Below, piece after piece: positions 30,243 through 41,179 of a stretch of 64,000 bases of DNA. The notes beneath the pieces are model-generated. The model made no database searches. It was not told the origin of the DNA and saw only the letters and a list, made by a program, of their open reading frames with translations. Origin of the DNA: Rhodeus uyekii (lineage: Eukaryota > Chordata > Actinopteri > Cypriniformes > Acheilognathidae); assembly GCA_037043235.1 (NCBI GenBank), contig JAWRVZ010000582.1, positions 82,045 through 146,044 on the forward strand. The letters are read 5' to 3'. How positions within the stretch are numbered: position 1 is the stretch's first letter; each line of letters begins with the position of its first letter. The position numbers were made by a program, and so were the translations under genes.

Positions 30243-32720
30243 GGCCGATGAAGTTCGTGTTTGGACATCATCGGACAGTAGTTCAGATAGTTGAATGGAA
30301 GGTGGATCAATGATGATTGATGTCATTGATCATCAGTGGCAGTTGAATCAACGGGTGCATTGACAGTGTCACTTGTCATCTTTCAGTCAGTTCACTTGAG
30401 GCATGAGTTTGCTTGGGGCTGCGGGAAGTGGTTAAGGCTTTATGTACCCTGAAACAAACATGTAACAAACTGACCTAGTGCTGGTGGCCGGAGGACAGCA
30501 GGTGGACATTACTTCTCAGGCACAAGATGTCTGCAGGTTGCTTTGTTCTGGTGGCGTTGCCGATTTGAGCTTTTGAGCTGTGTTGGGTTGAGAGTCAGAA
30601 GTTTGTCCTTTGCAATACTTCTCTGGTGGGTCCTGTTCAGGGAGCCGTTTTACTCATGTCCGAAGCTCTTGTAACTCTGGGGTAGGCTTGTCTGGCCATC
30701 CCAGTGCAAATTGACACTTTTTTGAAAGAAGATGTTGTTGTCGACTGCTGTTGGTCCTCTCGTGGCGTTTGCATGTTGAGGTCTTTGTCACTGCATGTGT
30801 TGTTTCAGCGTTGGTGTGACTGAAGCCTATCCTTTCTGCAACTGCAGAGGCCTTCAGGAAACTGATGGGTGACCCTTTGAGTGGAGAGTTTTGGTTTATC
30901 CCTCCTTTCCTTTGGTGCTGTGCACAGGGCTGGGGGAGATTTGCACTGCTGATGTGGCGTTCAGTAGGGTACCTCTTTTGTAGAGTTCGCTTTCAGTTGA
31001 TCAGACTGTGTCAGTTCTCTCTGGACCAGGTTGAGCTTGTCTCTACTGCAGCTGAACTGTTGTGTCCGGGTTCGGACTTCAGCTCTTGGAGGGCAGTGTT
31101 GAGGTGAGTGATGCAGATCAGATGGAAATTCACCCCCCTTTTCTCAATCTTCAGTTCCAGATCAAGGGTAGGCTGACATGAGTGGCAGTGTTATGCTGGT
31201 GGGAGTGTTGACCACCAACAATCTCTGCTTGTGAACTGAGTGTTTCTGTGAGTTTGAGTTGGAACTGTCAGCCAGGTAGCATCTGACGTACTCTGCCACG
31301 TCTTTGCTGCATGCCAGGTCAGTATGCCACTGGTTTCAAGTGGCTTTTTGGTGCATGGTGTCTGGTGCATGGTGCGTCATGGGCATATGTTGGCATGACC
31401 CCTCCTTGGCACGGTGTCACCACTAGCCTTGGCGCTGTGAGGACATCCGGGACATACCACAGCATGTTTGCTTTCACGTGCAACATGTGTTTGATGTTGT
31501 GCAGCTGTCAGAAGCAAAGGGCAGTAGTGAGTTCAAAGGTGCTAGACCGGGTTGTAGGTGGGGTCTGAGAGGTGGTTGAACACAGCTGGCCTGGATTTGT
31601 CAGTCTGGAAGAACAGCCATGTAGTTGGAGATTTTTTTCGAGCCAGCGTGAGCGCCTGTGATGCGGGCACTTGTGGCATAGGATGTCGCAGTCAGTGTGT
31701 TTTAGCTGCAACGTTAGGGTGGGTGGGTGGGTTGTTGGTGACCCTAGAGTGCACGCGCATCAGTTCAGTCAATCCAGTCTTTTTTCAAGACCAGGTTGAA
31801 TTAAGAGTCTTTTGATAGGCAGTCTTTTGCTTGGTCTGGGCTTTGTGGGCCAAGTCCTGCAGCTGTTGGATGGGCATGCTTCATGGACAGACCAAAACTT
31901 CAAGGTGATGACTCACTGTGGGATGCAGATTTCAGAGGAACGGAGTTTTGATGTTGGAATCCTTCTCCATTCCTGGCTCGTTTGTGCTCTGAAGTAGGAT
32001 CGTTGCAGTCGGTTGTGTTGCACCTGTGGTGTTTCTAGTTGGCCCTGTTTAAGGTTCACGGCGGCGATGAGCCCGTGGTCTAATTCAGGGTCCAAAACCC
32101 TGTGATCGAAGCCTATCGCAGCTGCTGGGAGTCTGTCTTGACAGTTTCTGCTTGCCGATCTAGGAAACTGCTCACCTTGACATGAATCTGAGCAAATGAA
32201 ATCTGTCCCATGTGGTCATTGTTCAAAGTTTGCAAAAGTCTGTGTCCTGCGGGTAGGCGTGTTGTGGCCTCCTGCAGGGTTTGGGATGAGTGTGGGGATG
32301 TTTCTCGCCAGCTTGTCAATTCTTTGGAGCTGTGCCATGTCTTGTGGCAGGTCTCTTGACAAGGTTCCCCCCTTCGTTGCTGATTGGGGTTCTGGGATGC
32401 TGGCGGGTGACACTTGGATCAGTGGGCTTTCACCCCCTCTTTGGGGCTGCTCTGCAGAGAGATTTCTTCGTCTCTGCTAATGCGATTTTAATATGTGACT
32501 GCAGTTTTAACGGATTTACTTGGTTAACAAAGGCTAAATGATAGACAAATAGACCTTGTTAACAGAAGGAGCTGGGATCAGTTCTGAGCTCATTCATTTT
32601 GGGCAGAGCGAGTCCTGCTCACTCCTCGAGATGCGCGTATAACAAACAAACAAACAAATAATATACATACACTCACATATGTATTGAAACTGAATTTACC
32701 CAAGAGTATGTTTAAAACGT

Positions 32721-32738
32721 TGCCCGCATTCTCCACCA
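32721..32738 (-). promoter_or_regulatory. Primer binding site for tRNA-Ala
   Basis: On the minus strand TGGTGGAGAATGCGGGCA starts five bases after the 5' LTR end. It is complementary to the 3' end of vertebrate tRNA-Ala (GCCCGCATTCTCCA plus CCA) over 18 bases, as I know that tRNA. Confidence 0.8.
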
Positions 32739-32743
32739 TTATA

Positions 32744-33233
32744 TGTAACGAAACCAGCTCAAGGTAATCGGGGTAGTGGGATCTATGAATATACTTTGAT
32801 CATGTGTTATGACCAAATATGCACATAGATCCAGCTTAAAGGGAATTGTGTATATTGATAATTAATCATAACGGATTACAATTAATTATGAATACAAGTA
32901 GCTTGATTTGGCTTATAGAATTGATTAATTCTAACATTGAATTCAAAGCAGCGGCCATTTGTGCGCTCATATGAGCCGCGCAATCTTTATGAACTTTAAC
33001 AAAGATCATCTTCATCGTCATAAAGAAGAATCTTTCATTATCGTACCAAAGTACTTAGCATTGTAGCAAGATGCAAACGTAGAAGTGACTTACTCAAGAA
33101 TATTACAGAATCAATCATGTGTGATTATATACACAATGTTTTATTAAACAAAATACGAAAACAAACGTTAAACACAAAACATAGACTTAACGGAGAGTGA
33201 GAGAAAGAGATGTTTGAGAGAGAGAGAGAGAGG

Positions 33234-33282
<49 letters not shown>

Positions 33283-34298
33283 AAGGAAGCGACATTCCTA
33301 CAGACAATTAAACCTTTGAGAAAACCATCATGGAAATGCACCTTTAAAAAGGGGCAGCTAAGCTTTAAACGCATTTAGAGTTCATAAAACGATTCTTGCA
33401 TTGGGTTTCCCGTGTGTGTGGAGTTACCAAACCTTGCGTTGAGAGAGTTGCTTTGGTTGGATGCTGGTTTGTTTCTTGGGTCCTTTGTTTGAATTGCGGG
33501 AGATTCAAATGGCTGTTTGTTCTGAAGATGCGGTCGCTGGAGGCTCCCTGAAAGGCCCTGCCCCCACAGGAGCAAAGATGTACAGGAAGGCAGGAAAAGG
33601 GTTCAGGAGAGAATCAAGAGAGAGAGATGTTTGAATCTCAGGGGTCTTATAGAAACATAGGGACACTCCCACACCTTGGATGAGGAGCCAATCGCTGGCT
33701 TGGAGGTGCATGCTGGGAAATTTCCTTTTGTCTCCGTTCACCCTAATTTGCATCATTTATTATCCTGTGTGGAACTTACTCAGATTTCATCAAACAAGAG
33801 TAAAAATTATATAATGCATTTCAGCATTAAACAAAATACAAATTCGGAAAGAGCAGGCTGAGAGAAGAAAAACGGTACCAAGAAAGATAGAAAGACATAA
33901 AGACATTTCTCTTAAACAAGGTTATACGTACTTAAAGGTCTAAATGAACTACCAAAAATAACTAAAAAGATTTTCAACATGGAGGGCATGCATACATCAG
34001 GAAATATCAAAAACAAGATGGCTGAAGATGAGTTTACATTGTATGTAGACGTTTTTGTATATTCCATGTGTGTGTGTATATGTGTGTGTGTGTCAGGAGA
34101 TGGTGTGTGTGTGTGTAGATGTTCATTCTGTGGAATGTGGGTGTCAGGAGATGGTCGGGGGAACAAAGGGTTTTATGGCCCCCAGGGCCATAAAATGACC
34201 GTGAGTGAGCCTTCAAGTCTCACTCTGTTAATTCAAAGTCACAGATCAGATATTTGTTTTTGATCGATCAATTTGAGACACCATCCAGATGAACGACA
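32744..34298 (-). repeat. 5' LTR of the tRNA-Ala-primed element
   Basis: 1555 bp. It includes a (GA)n run at 33216-33279, longer than in the partner LTR, and GT-rich stretches near 34068-34118. Confidence 0.85.
33216..33279. repeat. (GA)n microsatellite
   Basis: Nearly pure GA run with one GGGAGGG break. The homologous run in the other LTR (about 29255-29285) is shorter. Confidence 0.9.
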
Positions 34299-35224
34299 GA
34301 TGACACTGGTTTCAGCAACTGAACAGAGAGTTTAAACAGAGAGGAGAAACACATGACTCAACACTAACTGATCCGGGAGCAGCAGGTCACAACTTTACCT
34401 CAATCAATATTTGAATAAACATCACTCTGACTGATCGGAGTAAAATGATGTCACTCACTTGAGATAAAGTGTAAATGCTCTAGAAAAAAAGCGGTTTGTG
34501 TAAGAGAAAGAGTATGTGTGCAATAGTGTGTGTGTGTGTTTTGTCAAACATAATAGTGAGTGCAAATAAAGATTATATGAGAATACTTAAATGCATTCAA
34601 AACAAAGTTGACAAATCATGACAAGCTCAACATGGCAAATTATTAATAATGAAACAAAATCTAAAAACAACAAAACTGTTTGAATAATCCAGTGAGTCTC
34701 TTCCATCCATCCATCAGAACCTTCTCTGGCTCTGATCCGTCCATCAGACGTATAGTGCATTACACACAAAAGTGAATAGAATAGTAATATAATCTTATTT
34801 CAGCAGATTAGATTATGCTGATACATTTAAAAAGTTGATTAATATATAAAATGCATGAATATTTTGTTTAATTTTGCACTCTCGTCATTTAAATGTTATT
34901 TGCATTCACTAAAATATGTGTTTTTTACTTTTGTTAGTGTTATAATAAAATTAATGAGTATAACTATGTTATACTATAGCTAAATATATATATTTTATGT
35001 ATAGCACTTACTTTATATCAGTAACATCCCATTATAAGAGTCTTTCAACTGCGGAATAAATCCATTAGTAAATATCTCAAGACTGACACTGAATCTTAAC
35101 CACAAATTATGTGTGTGAGAGTGTGTGTGTCTGTGTGTGAGTGAGAGCGTGTGTGTGACTGTGTGCACAAGTGAGAGTGTGTGTGAGAAGGAGTGTGTGT
35201 GTGAGTGAGTGAATGAGTCTTTAC
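34299..35224. other. No exon seen; GT-rich stretch 35108-35210
   Basis: This would be intron of the minus-strand zc3h7-type gene. I searched it for the next Cys-rich exon by eye and found none. Confidence 0.4.
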
Positions 35225-35427
35225 CTCACAGAGGAACATGAACATGCCGGTGTGTGTGTTCAGGAGTTGTGTGACACTGAGTGTTTGTCTGTCATTGGTC
35301 AGTGGATCGAAGAGCATCTCTCTGACGAGTAAGCCCCGCCTCTCCTGCGTCCACACGTCTATCTCTTCTTGACAGTACGCAAACGTGCAGGCCTCACCGA
35401 ACTTACACACCTGGTTCTCCAGCACCT
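35225..35427 (-). CDS. zc3h7: zc3h7 exon: CCCH zinc finger segment
   Basis: 203 bp. The acceptor is TTTGTAG|AGG at 35428 and the donor GAG|GTAAAG at 35224. It encodes VLENQVCKFGEACTFAYCQE, then EIDVWTQERRG and LLNTHTGMFMFLCE, a close match in layout to the first CCCH finger and following linker of ZC3H7 proteins. Confidence 0.85.
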
Positions 35428-35501
35428 CTACAAACACACAGGGAGGATTAAATCTCATTAATTAAAGTGTTGTCTAATAAATCACTCAACAGCTGAGGCA
35501 C

Positions 35502-35610
35502 CTCTGCAGAGAACAAACGCGGCCTGGAAGTTGTTGCGAGTCGGGCGTGTGCGGATCCGCCTTCTTACAGCTGTGAGTCACATCAGACCTGAACTCAAAA
35601 TCCAGCACAC
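35502..35610 (-). pseudogene. zc3h7: zc3h7 exon with internal frame break
   Basis: The acceptor is GTCCAG|GTG at 35611 and the donor GAG|GTGCCT at 35501. The first part reads LDFEFRSDVTHSCKK, like the ZC3H7 segment before the first finger. The second part reads RRIRTRPTRNNFQAAFVLC, like the segment that normally follows about 15 residues later, but in a different frame. The second frame is the one that joins correctly to the next exon; the first would stop within it. A deletion at about 35555-35570 explains both the lost residues and the shift. Confidence 0.6.
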
Positions 35611-36299
35611 CTGGACCTGACACACACACACAAACAAACACCCATGGGTTAAAGCCAGAGTCAAGAAACGCATTAGAAGTAACGGGAGTTACATAATCAG
35701 ACAGAAACTAGAAAATTACTTTTAAATCAATAACAAAAAATCCTTGAAAAATTAGATTAGATTCAAATTTATTGTCATTACACAAGTACAGGTACAAGGC
35801 AACGAAATGCAGTTTAGGTCTAACCAGAAGTGCAATAGCAGCAAGTGCAGAATATATACAATGGTTGCATAAGTGCAGGATATGGAGATGTACAGGATTT
35901 ACAGGTAATATGTACAATCAATAAAAATATACAGATGGTTATTACTATAACAGGTGAGTGTGTGCTATAAATATAATTACAAGTGTTTCTTACTATAAAC
36001 AGCATTTACAGGTGAATATGTACTATAAATGTATATACAGATGTCTCTAACTATAAACAGAATTTTACAGGTAGATGTATACAATTGTATGTTAGCTTAA
36101 GGTAAGCAGTAAATTTAAGGTAGTGCAATGAGCATGGACAGTGCAAGTAAGTGAGATGCGAAATGTAAATAGTTGGTACTGTATGTACAGTTGGTAGAGC
36201 AAATGAGCATGTTCCAGCTAAAGTACAGTAGTGCAAGGTGAAAATGTAAAAAGTTGTTACTGTAATGAACAATCGATAGTGCAAATGGCACAAATAAGT

Positions 36300-37242
36300 A
36301 AGTAACAGAGTGAGCAGAGTCTATAAGGGTAGTAGGATGGTGGGGGACGGTGAAGGAGTCTATGAGGGGAGTGGGATGGTGGGGGGTGAGAGGAGAGTCT
36401 GTGAGGGGAGTGGGATGGTGGGGGGACAGGAGAGTCTGTGAGGGGAGTGGGATGGTGGGGGGTGAGAGGAGAGTCTGTGAGGTCAGTGGGATGGTGGTGG
36501 GGGGAGAGAGGAGTCTATGAGTGGAGTGGGATGGTGGGGGGAGAGGAGAGTTTGTGAGGGCAGTGGGATGGTGGTGGGCGGAGAGAGGAGTCTATGAGGG
36601 GAGTGGGATGGTGGTGGGGGGAGAGAGGAGTCTATGAGTGGAGTGGGATGGTGGGGGGGGAGAGGAGAGTCTGTGAGGGGAGTGGGATGGTGGGGGGTAA
36701 GAGGAGAGTTTGTGAGGGGAGTGGGATGGTGGGGGGGAGAGGAGTCTAGAAGGAGTGAGATGCTGGGGGGGGAGGAGAGTCTGTGAGGGGAGTGGGATGG
36801 TGGGGGGTAAGAGGAGAGTCTGTGAGGTGAGTGGGATGGTGGTGGGGGGAGAGGAGTTTGTGAGAGGAGTGGGATGGTGGTGGGGGGAGAGGAGAGTCTG
36901 TGAGGGGAGTGGGATGGTGGTGGGGGGAGAGGAGAGTCTCTGAGGAAAGTGGGATGGTGGGGGGGGGGGGGAGTCAATGAGGGGAGTGGGATGGTGGGGG
37001 GTAAGAGGAGAGTCTATGAGGGGAGTGGGATGGTGGGGGGGGAGTCAATGAGGGGAGTGGGATGATGGGGGGTAAGAGGAGTCTATGAGGGGAGTGGGAT
37101 GGTGGGGGGTAAGAGGAGAGTCTGTGAGGGGAGTGGGATGTTGGTATGGGGGAGAGAGGAGTCTATGGGGGGAGTGGGATGGTGGTGGGGGGGAGAGGAG
37201 TGGGATGGTGGGGGTAAGAGGAGTCTATGAGGGGAGTGGGAT
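36300..37242. repeat. 40-bp minisatellite in the LINE 3' UTR
   Basis: Repeats of a unit around GAGGGGAGTGGGATGGTGGG and GTAAGAGGAGAGTCTGT. The unit also occurs in LINE copy 2 (58640-58990) and continues after the nested insertion (38140-38200). Confidence 0.85.
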
Positions 37243-38130
37243 AGATAGATAGAATTTTATTGTCCCTTAACGGGAAATTTGTTTTCACAGATGTGTCGTC
37301 GCAGCAGAGCATGCGCCGTTTTTTTCTCCAGGAAAACAAGAAATACAAGAATGCAAATTAGCAAGCCTTCACATAAGAACATAATACTGCAATTTAACAC
37401 ACACACATAGGGATTTTTTTCGTTGGAGATTGGGGCGGGAAATAGATAAGAACAGATAGGGCAGGACACGCAGACGGGTGAGAGGGAGAGAGTATAGTCA
37501 CAACATCAGATGTTATGAGAACAGTTCTGTGGCTTTGTCCCTGAAGGAAGATAAGGTGAGACCAGACTGTCAACATGCTGGCTTCCCAACGAGAGACAGG
37601 GGCAGAAATACAACTCCTTTTTAATAATCCATTCATTGATCTGTAATTTTGTCCGGATCATAATCAGTCAGTTCAATCCAATCAAGTTCATTTCTGGTCC
37701 TCAGCACCGTGTCCAGCCTCATAGCCAGACCGGATACCATTCGTAAGAGTTCACCGATCTGGCTTGCTGTCCGGAGTGTGTTGTTACGATACAGTACGCA
37801 TAGGTTACGATTCAGTTCCTCAATCTTTATCACTCGCTGATCTAATTCCTTCAGACGGTCAGACACGGCCTCGAGGCAAATCTTCATTTCTACAGACAGC
37901 GGCTGGGTGAATTTGCTCGCAGCTGTCTTGCCAATCTTTCGATAGGTCAGGATAATCCCAAAGCCAAAGAATAGGAATCCCGCTATCAGTAATCCAATCA
38001 TATCCATTTCAATATTGTCAGGAGTCCAGCAAGCAGCGGGTCCGAAGAAGAACAGACAGATACTAGCGCAAGGGCAAAGCAGGTCAGAGCGGAGCTTAGG
38101 AAAACACGTCTGCAGTCACGAGAGTCAGGA
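37243..38130 (-). mobile_element. Small retroposon with its own ORF, inside LINE 3' UTR
   Basis: It interrupts the LINE minisatellite. On the minus strand it ends AATAAAATTCTATCTATCTA, a short tetranucleotide tail as in many LINE-mobilised elements. It carries one complete ORF (37633-38007). The 5' edge near 38130 is approximate, and I found no target duplication. The family is unknown to me. Confidence 0.5.
37633..38007 (-). CDS. 124-residue membrane/coiled-coil protein of the retroposon
   Basis: An intact ORF starting MDMIGLLIAGFLFFGFGIIL, a hydrophobic segment (about residues 3-21) followed by TYRKIGK, so a single N-terminal membrane anchor is likely. Residues 38-70 have heptad-like spacing (VEMKICLEAVSDRLKELDQ, VIKIEELNR), suggesting a coiled coil. 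The tail is acidic (WIELTDYDPDK). Its first ATG follows GAA, a fair context. There are no stops in 124 codons in an otherwise decayed neighbourhood. I do not recognise the product; it may be a retroposon protein or a captured cellular cDNA. Confidence 0.45.
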   Translation of the reverse strand: MDMIGLLIAGFLFFGFGIILTYRKIGKTAASKFTQPLSVEMKICLEAVSDRLKELDQRVIKIEELNRNLCVLYRNNTLRTASQIGELLRMVSGLAMRLDTVLRTRNELDWIELTDYDPDKITDQ

Positions 38131-38201
38131 AGAGGAATGAGAAGAGGGGTGAGAAAGGAGTCTGTGAGGGGAGTGGGATGGTGGTGGTGAGAGGAGTGGG
38201 G

Positions 38202-40929
38202 TCAGCAAGGGCTAGAGTTCAGCAAAGAGACAGCTCTGGGGAAGAAACTGTTCTTTAGTCTGCTGGTTCTAGTCCTGAGGCACCTGAAACGCCTGCCGGA
38301 GGGAAGGAGGGAGAACAGTCTGTGGGCTGGGTGAGAGGAGTCCTTAAGGATGCTGCGAGCTCGACGCAGACAGCATTTCCTCTTGATGTTCTCGATGGCG
38401 GGAAGTGGAGTCCCTGTGACGCGCTGGGCAGTTTTCACCACCCAGCTCTACCAGCGGTAGAAGTTCACCAGGATAGCCGAGGAAAGCTGATTCTTCCTCA
38501 GTGTCCTCAGGAAGAAGAGGCGCTGGTGAGCCTTCTTGACCAGGCTGGAGGTGTTGGTTGTCCAGTGGATGGTGTCGTGTGTGCCTCTTGACTCTTTCCT
38601 GAAGTCCACGATGAGCTCCTTTGTTTTGGTGGTGTTGAGGAGCAGGTTATTTTCGTTGCACCATGTGGACAGGTGCTGGATCTCTTCCCTGTAGGCAGTC
38701 TCATCGTTGTTGCTGATGAGACCGATCACCGTAGTGTCGTCTGCAAACTTGACGATGGCATTAGATCCAAACACAGGCTTGCAGTCGGAGGTGAAGAGGG
38801 AGTAGAGAAACGGGCTTAGCACACAGCCCTGTGGTACACCATTGTTAAGTGTGATGGATGTGGAGCAGGTGGATCCCGATCGGACATTCTGGGGTCTGTT
38901 GGTCAGGAAGTCCAGAATCCAGTTGCAGAGTGAGGTATTGATGCCCAAGTCGTCAAGTTTGGCTATTAACTTGGTCGGGATGATAGTGTTGAATGCTGAG
39001 CTGAAGAACAAACAGCATCCGTGCATAAGAGTTCTTATTGTCCAGGTGTGTGAGCAGAGAGTGCAGTGCCATGGCAACAGCATCCTCTGTGCTCCTATTG
39101 CTGCGGTAAGCAAACTGATGTGAGTCCAATGTGGGTGGTATAGAGTCTTTTAGGTGTTCCAGGACCAGCCGCTCAAAGCACTTCATGATGATAGGAGTGA
39201 GTGCTACAGGGCGGTAGTCATTGGGGCACCTCGGGCTAGAGTGTTTTGGCACTGGCACAATGGAGGTGCATTTGAAGCATGTTGGTACAGCTGCTTGGGC
39301 AAGAGACAGGTTGAAACTGTCTGTAAAAAGCCCAGCGAGCTGCTCCGCACATGCCCTGAGGACACGTCCAGGGATGTTGTCTGGTCCAACAGCCTTGTGC
39401 GTGCTGATCCGGTTCAGTGCCTTGCAGACGTCAGTGGATGAGCGGGTGATTGGAGGGTGGTCAACTGAGGGTTTGAGCTTGGTTGCAGTTTCTCTGTTGT
39501 CTCTTTCAAAGTGAGCATAAAAGTAATTTAGCTCATTCAGGAAGTTGACATCAGTGGCTGCAGGGGTGGAGTGGGTGGGTTTGTATTCACTGATGGTCTG
39601 GATGCCCTGCCACATGTGTCGAGGGTCAGAGTTGGAAAAGTGTCCCTCTATCTTCAGCTTGTAGCAGTGCTTGGCCTTTTTGATGCCCCTCTTCAGGTTT
39701 GCTCTGGATGTGCTGTAGGCTTGTGTATCTCCTGATCTGAAGGCAGTATTGCGTGTCTTCAACAGGATTCGCACTTCCTTGTTCATCCATGGCTTCTGAT
39801 TTGGGTATGTGGTGATCTGTTGCTGGGTTGTAACACTGTCAATGGTGGTATTAATGTAATCCAATACAGAGGAGGTGTAGCAGTCAATGTCAATGTCTGT
39901 GTGAGCACCACTGGTGGCTTGGGAAGCAAACATACTCCAGTCTGTGTGTAGAAACCTTTCCTGGAGTGTGAAATCTACCCCCGCAGGCCACACCTTGATG
40001 GTCTTCACTGATGGCTTCACACGGTTGATGAGGGGTGAATATTTGGGAGTGAGGAACAAAGAGATGTGGTCTGATTGTCCCAGGTGGGGGAGAGGTGTCA
40101 CCACGTAAGCCCCAGCCATGTTTGTGTAGACATGGTCTAAGGTTTTGTTTCCTCTGGTGTGACAGGAAACATTCTGATGAAATTTGGGTAGCACAGTCTT
40201 TAAGTTTGAGTGATTAAAATCACCCGCAACAATAAACGCCGCTTCTGGGTGAAGAGTCTGTTGTTTATGAAGAGGCTGCATAAAGTTCTTTCATAGCAAG
40301 CTTGGCATCAGCATCCGGGGGAATATAGGCTGCAGTTATAATGGTGGAAGTGAACTCCCGCGGCAGATAGAACGGTCTACATTTAACCATGAGAAACTCT
40401 AGGTTAGCTGAACAATGGCTCCCAACAACAGCAGAGTTTGTGCACCAAGCTTTGTTAATATAAATGCACAAACCGCCTCCCCTTGTCCATCTATTGTTCT
40501 GTCCGCGCGAAGCGTGTGATGTCCCGTGAGCTCAATAGCGGAGTCTGGTATTCCGCTATTTAACCACGTCTCCGTGAAGATAAGGACGTTACAGTTCAGA
40601 AGTCTTTTGCTGTGGGTCATGTTGAGTCGAATCTCATCCATTTTGTTCACTAACGATCGGACATTGGCGAGGAAAATACTGGGTAGAGAGAGCCGGTGTG
40701 GTGTTAGCTTTAACCGAGCTCTAAGTCCTCCACGCTTGCCTCGCATTTGTTTACGATCTCGACGTCGCCTGCGAGCACTTCCGCCCGGCCGGGAAGAATG
40801 CGCTGCGTCGGGCGTCCTGGCGATCTCAGGAAGGAGTCGAAGGTTGTCCATAAAACTGTCAGAAATTTGCAAACCAATATCCAAAAGCTCACTTCGGGTG
40901 TACGATGTAAAAGCACAACTGTTCTGCAC
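38202..40929 (-). pseudogene. LINE copy 1 ORF: endonuclease and reverse transcriptase, broken
   Basis: The N-terminal part (40929-40399) has LANVRSLVNKMDEIRLN and FTETWLNSGIPDSAI, the start of an APE-type endonuclease. The next part (40281-38953) has VAGDFNHSNLK, LDHVYTN, LGQSDHISLFL and then the reverse transcriptase start GPDNIPGRVLRACAEQL. The catalytic FADDT lies at about 38735-38750. Frame breaks occur at about 40430, 40270 and 39005 (two bases missing relative to copy 2, just before the DFSSAFNT motif). Two internal deletions (about 38447 and 38565) remove parts that copy 2 keeps. Confidence 0.8.
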
Positions 40930-41065
40930 AAACAGACCCGAGATAAAAAAAAGAGTAATACTGCAAAATTGCAGAAACTGGAGAGACCCCGAGCCTCGCG
41001 ATGTACTCGCGCCGCCATCTTAAATGATACCTCTCCTCACGAGCAAGTCCAGAGACGTTGTGGGT

Positions 41066-41097
<32 letters not shown>

Positions 41098-41179
41098 TGC
41101 CTGTGTGAACATGATGTTATTGTAATTTTACACTAAATGTGAGCTTAATCTCACTTGCGCAAAAACAAGAGTTAAAATA

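Larger units (their letters stand above)
30229..32743 (-). pseudogene. Interior of the LTR element, degenerate ORFs only
   Basis: On the minus strand short ORFs are interrupted by stops and frame changes: 32413-32216, 32319-32113, 32095-31913 and 31711-31508. A block DMAQLQRIDKLARNIPTLI and a region rich in Cys and His (CDILCHKCPHHRRSRW) can be seen. They might derive from a structural or envelope-like gene, but I cannot identify the family. Confidence 0.4.
28814..34298 (-). mobile_element. LTR retrotransposon with complete ends, minus strand, no intact genes
   Basis: Two long direct repeats, 28814-30228 and 32744-34298, frame a 2.5-kb interior. On the minus strand each LTR starts TGT and ends TACA. 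The primer binding site and polypurine tract are both in the right place for this orientation. No polymerase gene is seen, so the copy must have moved, if at all, with borrowed enzymes. No clear target duplication is present (GCTGC on the left, GATGA on the right). Confidence 0.85.
35751..41020 (-). mobile_element. L2-like LINE, copy 1, near full length but damaged
   Basis: Non-LTR retrotransposon on the minus strand. The 5' end is near 41020 (GATGGCGGCGCGAGTACATC). The 3' end near 35751 has an ATTAGATTAGATT tail after an AATAAATTTGAATCTAATC end, typical of fish L2-type LINEs. Between them lie an ORF with endonuclease and reverse transcriptase, and a long 3' UTR that includes a 40-bp minisatellite and a nested retroposon (37243-38130). 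It sits in a zc3h7 intron in the same orientation as the gene. Confidence 0.8.

Noticed and set aside
30865..31107. Plus-strand ORF of 80 codons in the LTR interior
   Set aside because: The element is oriented on the minus strand, and the plus frame shows no recognisable domain.
35754..36300. Possible missing zc3h7 exon in this stretch
   Set aside because: The stretch matches 58041-58640 and is the 3' UTR of the LINE.
36483..36977. Pro/Ser-rich minus-strand ORF of 164 codons
   Set aside because: It is a translation of the 40-bp minisatellite in the LINE 3' UTR.
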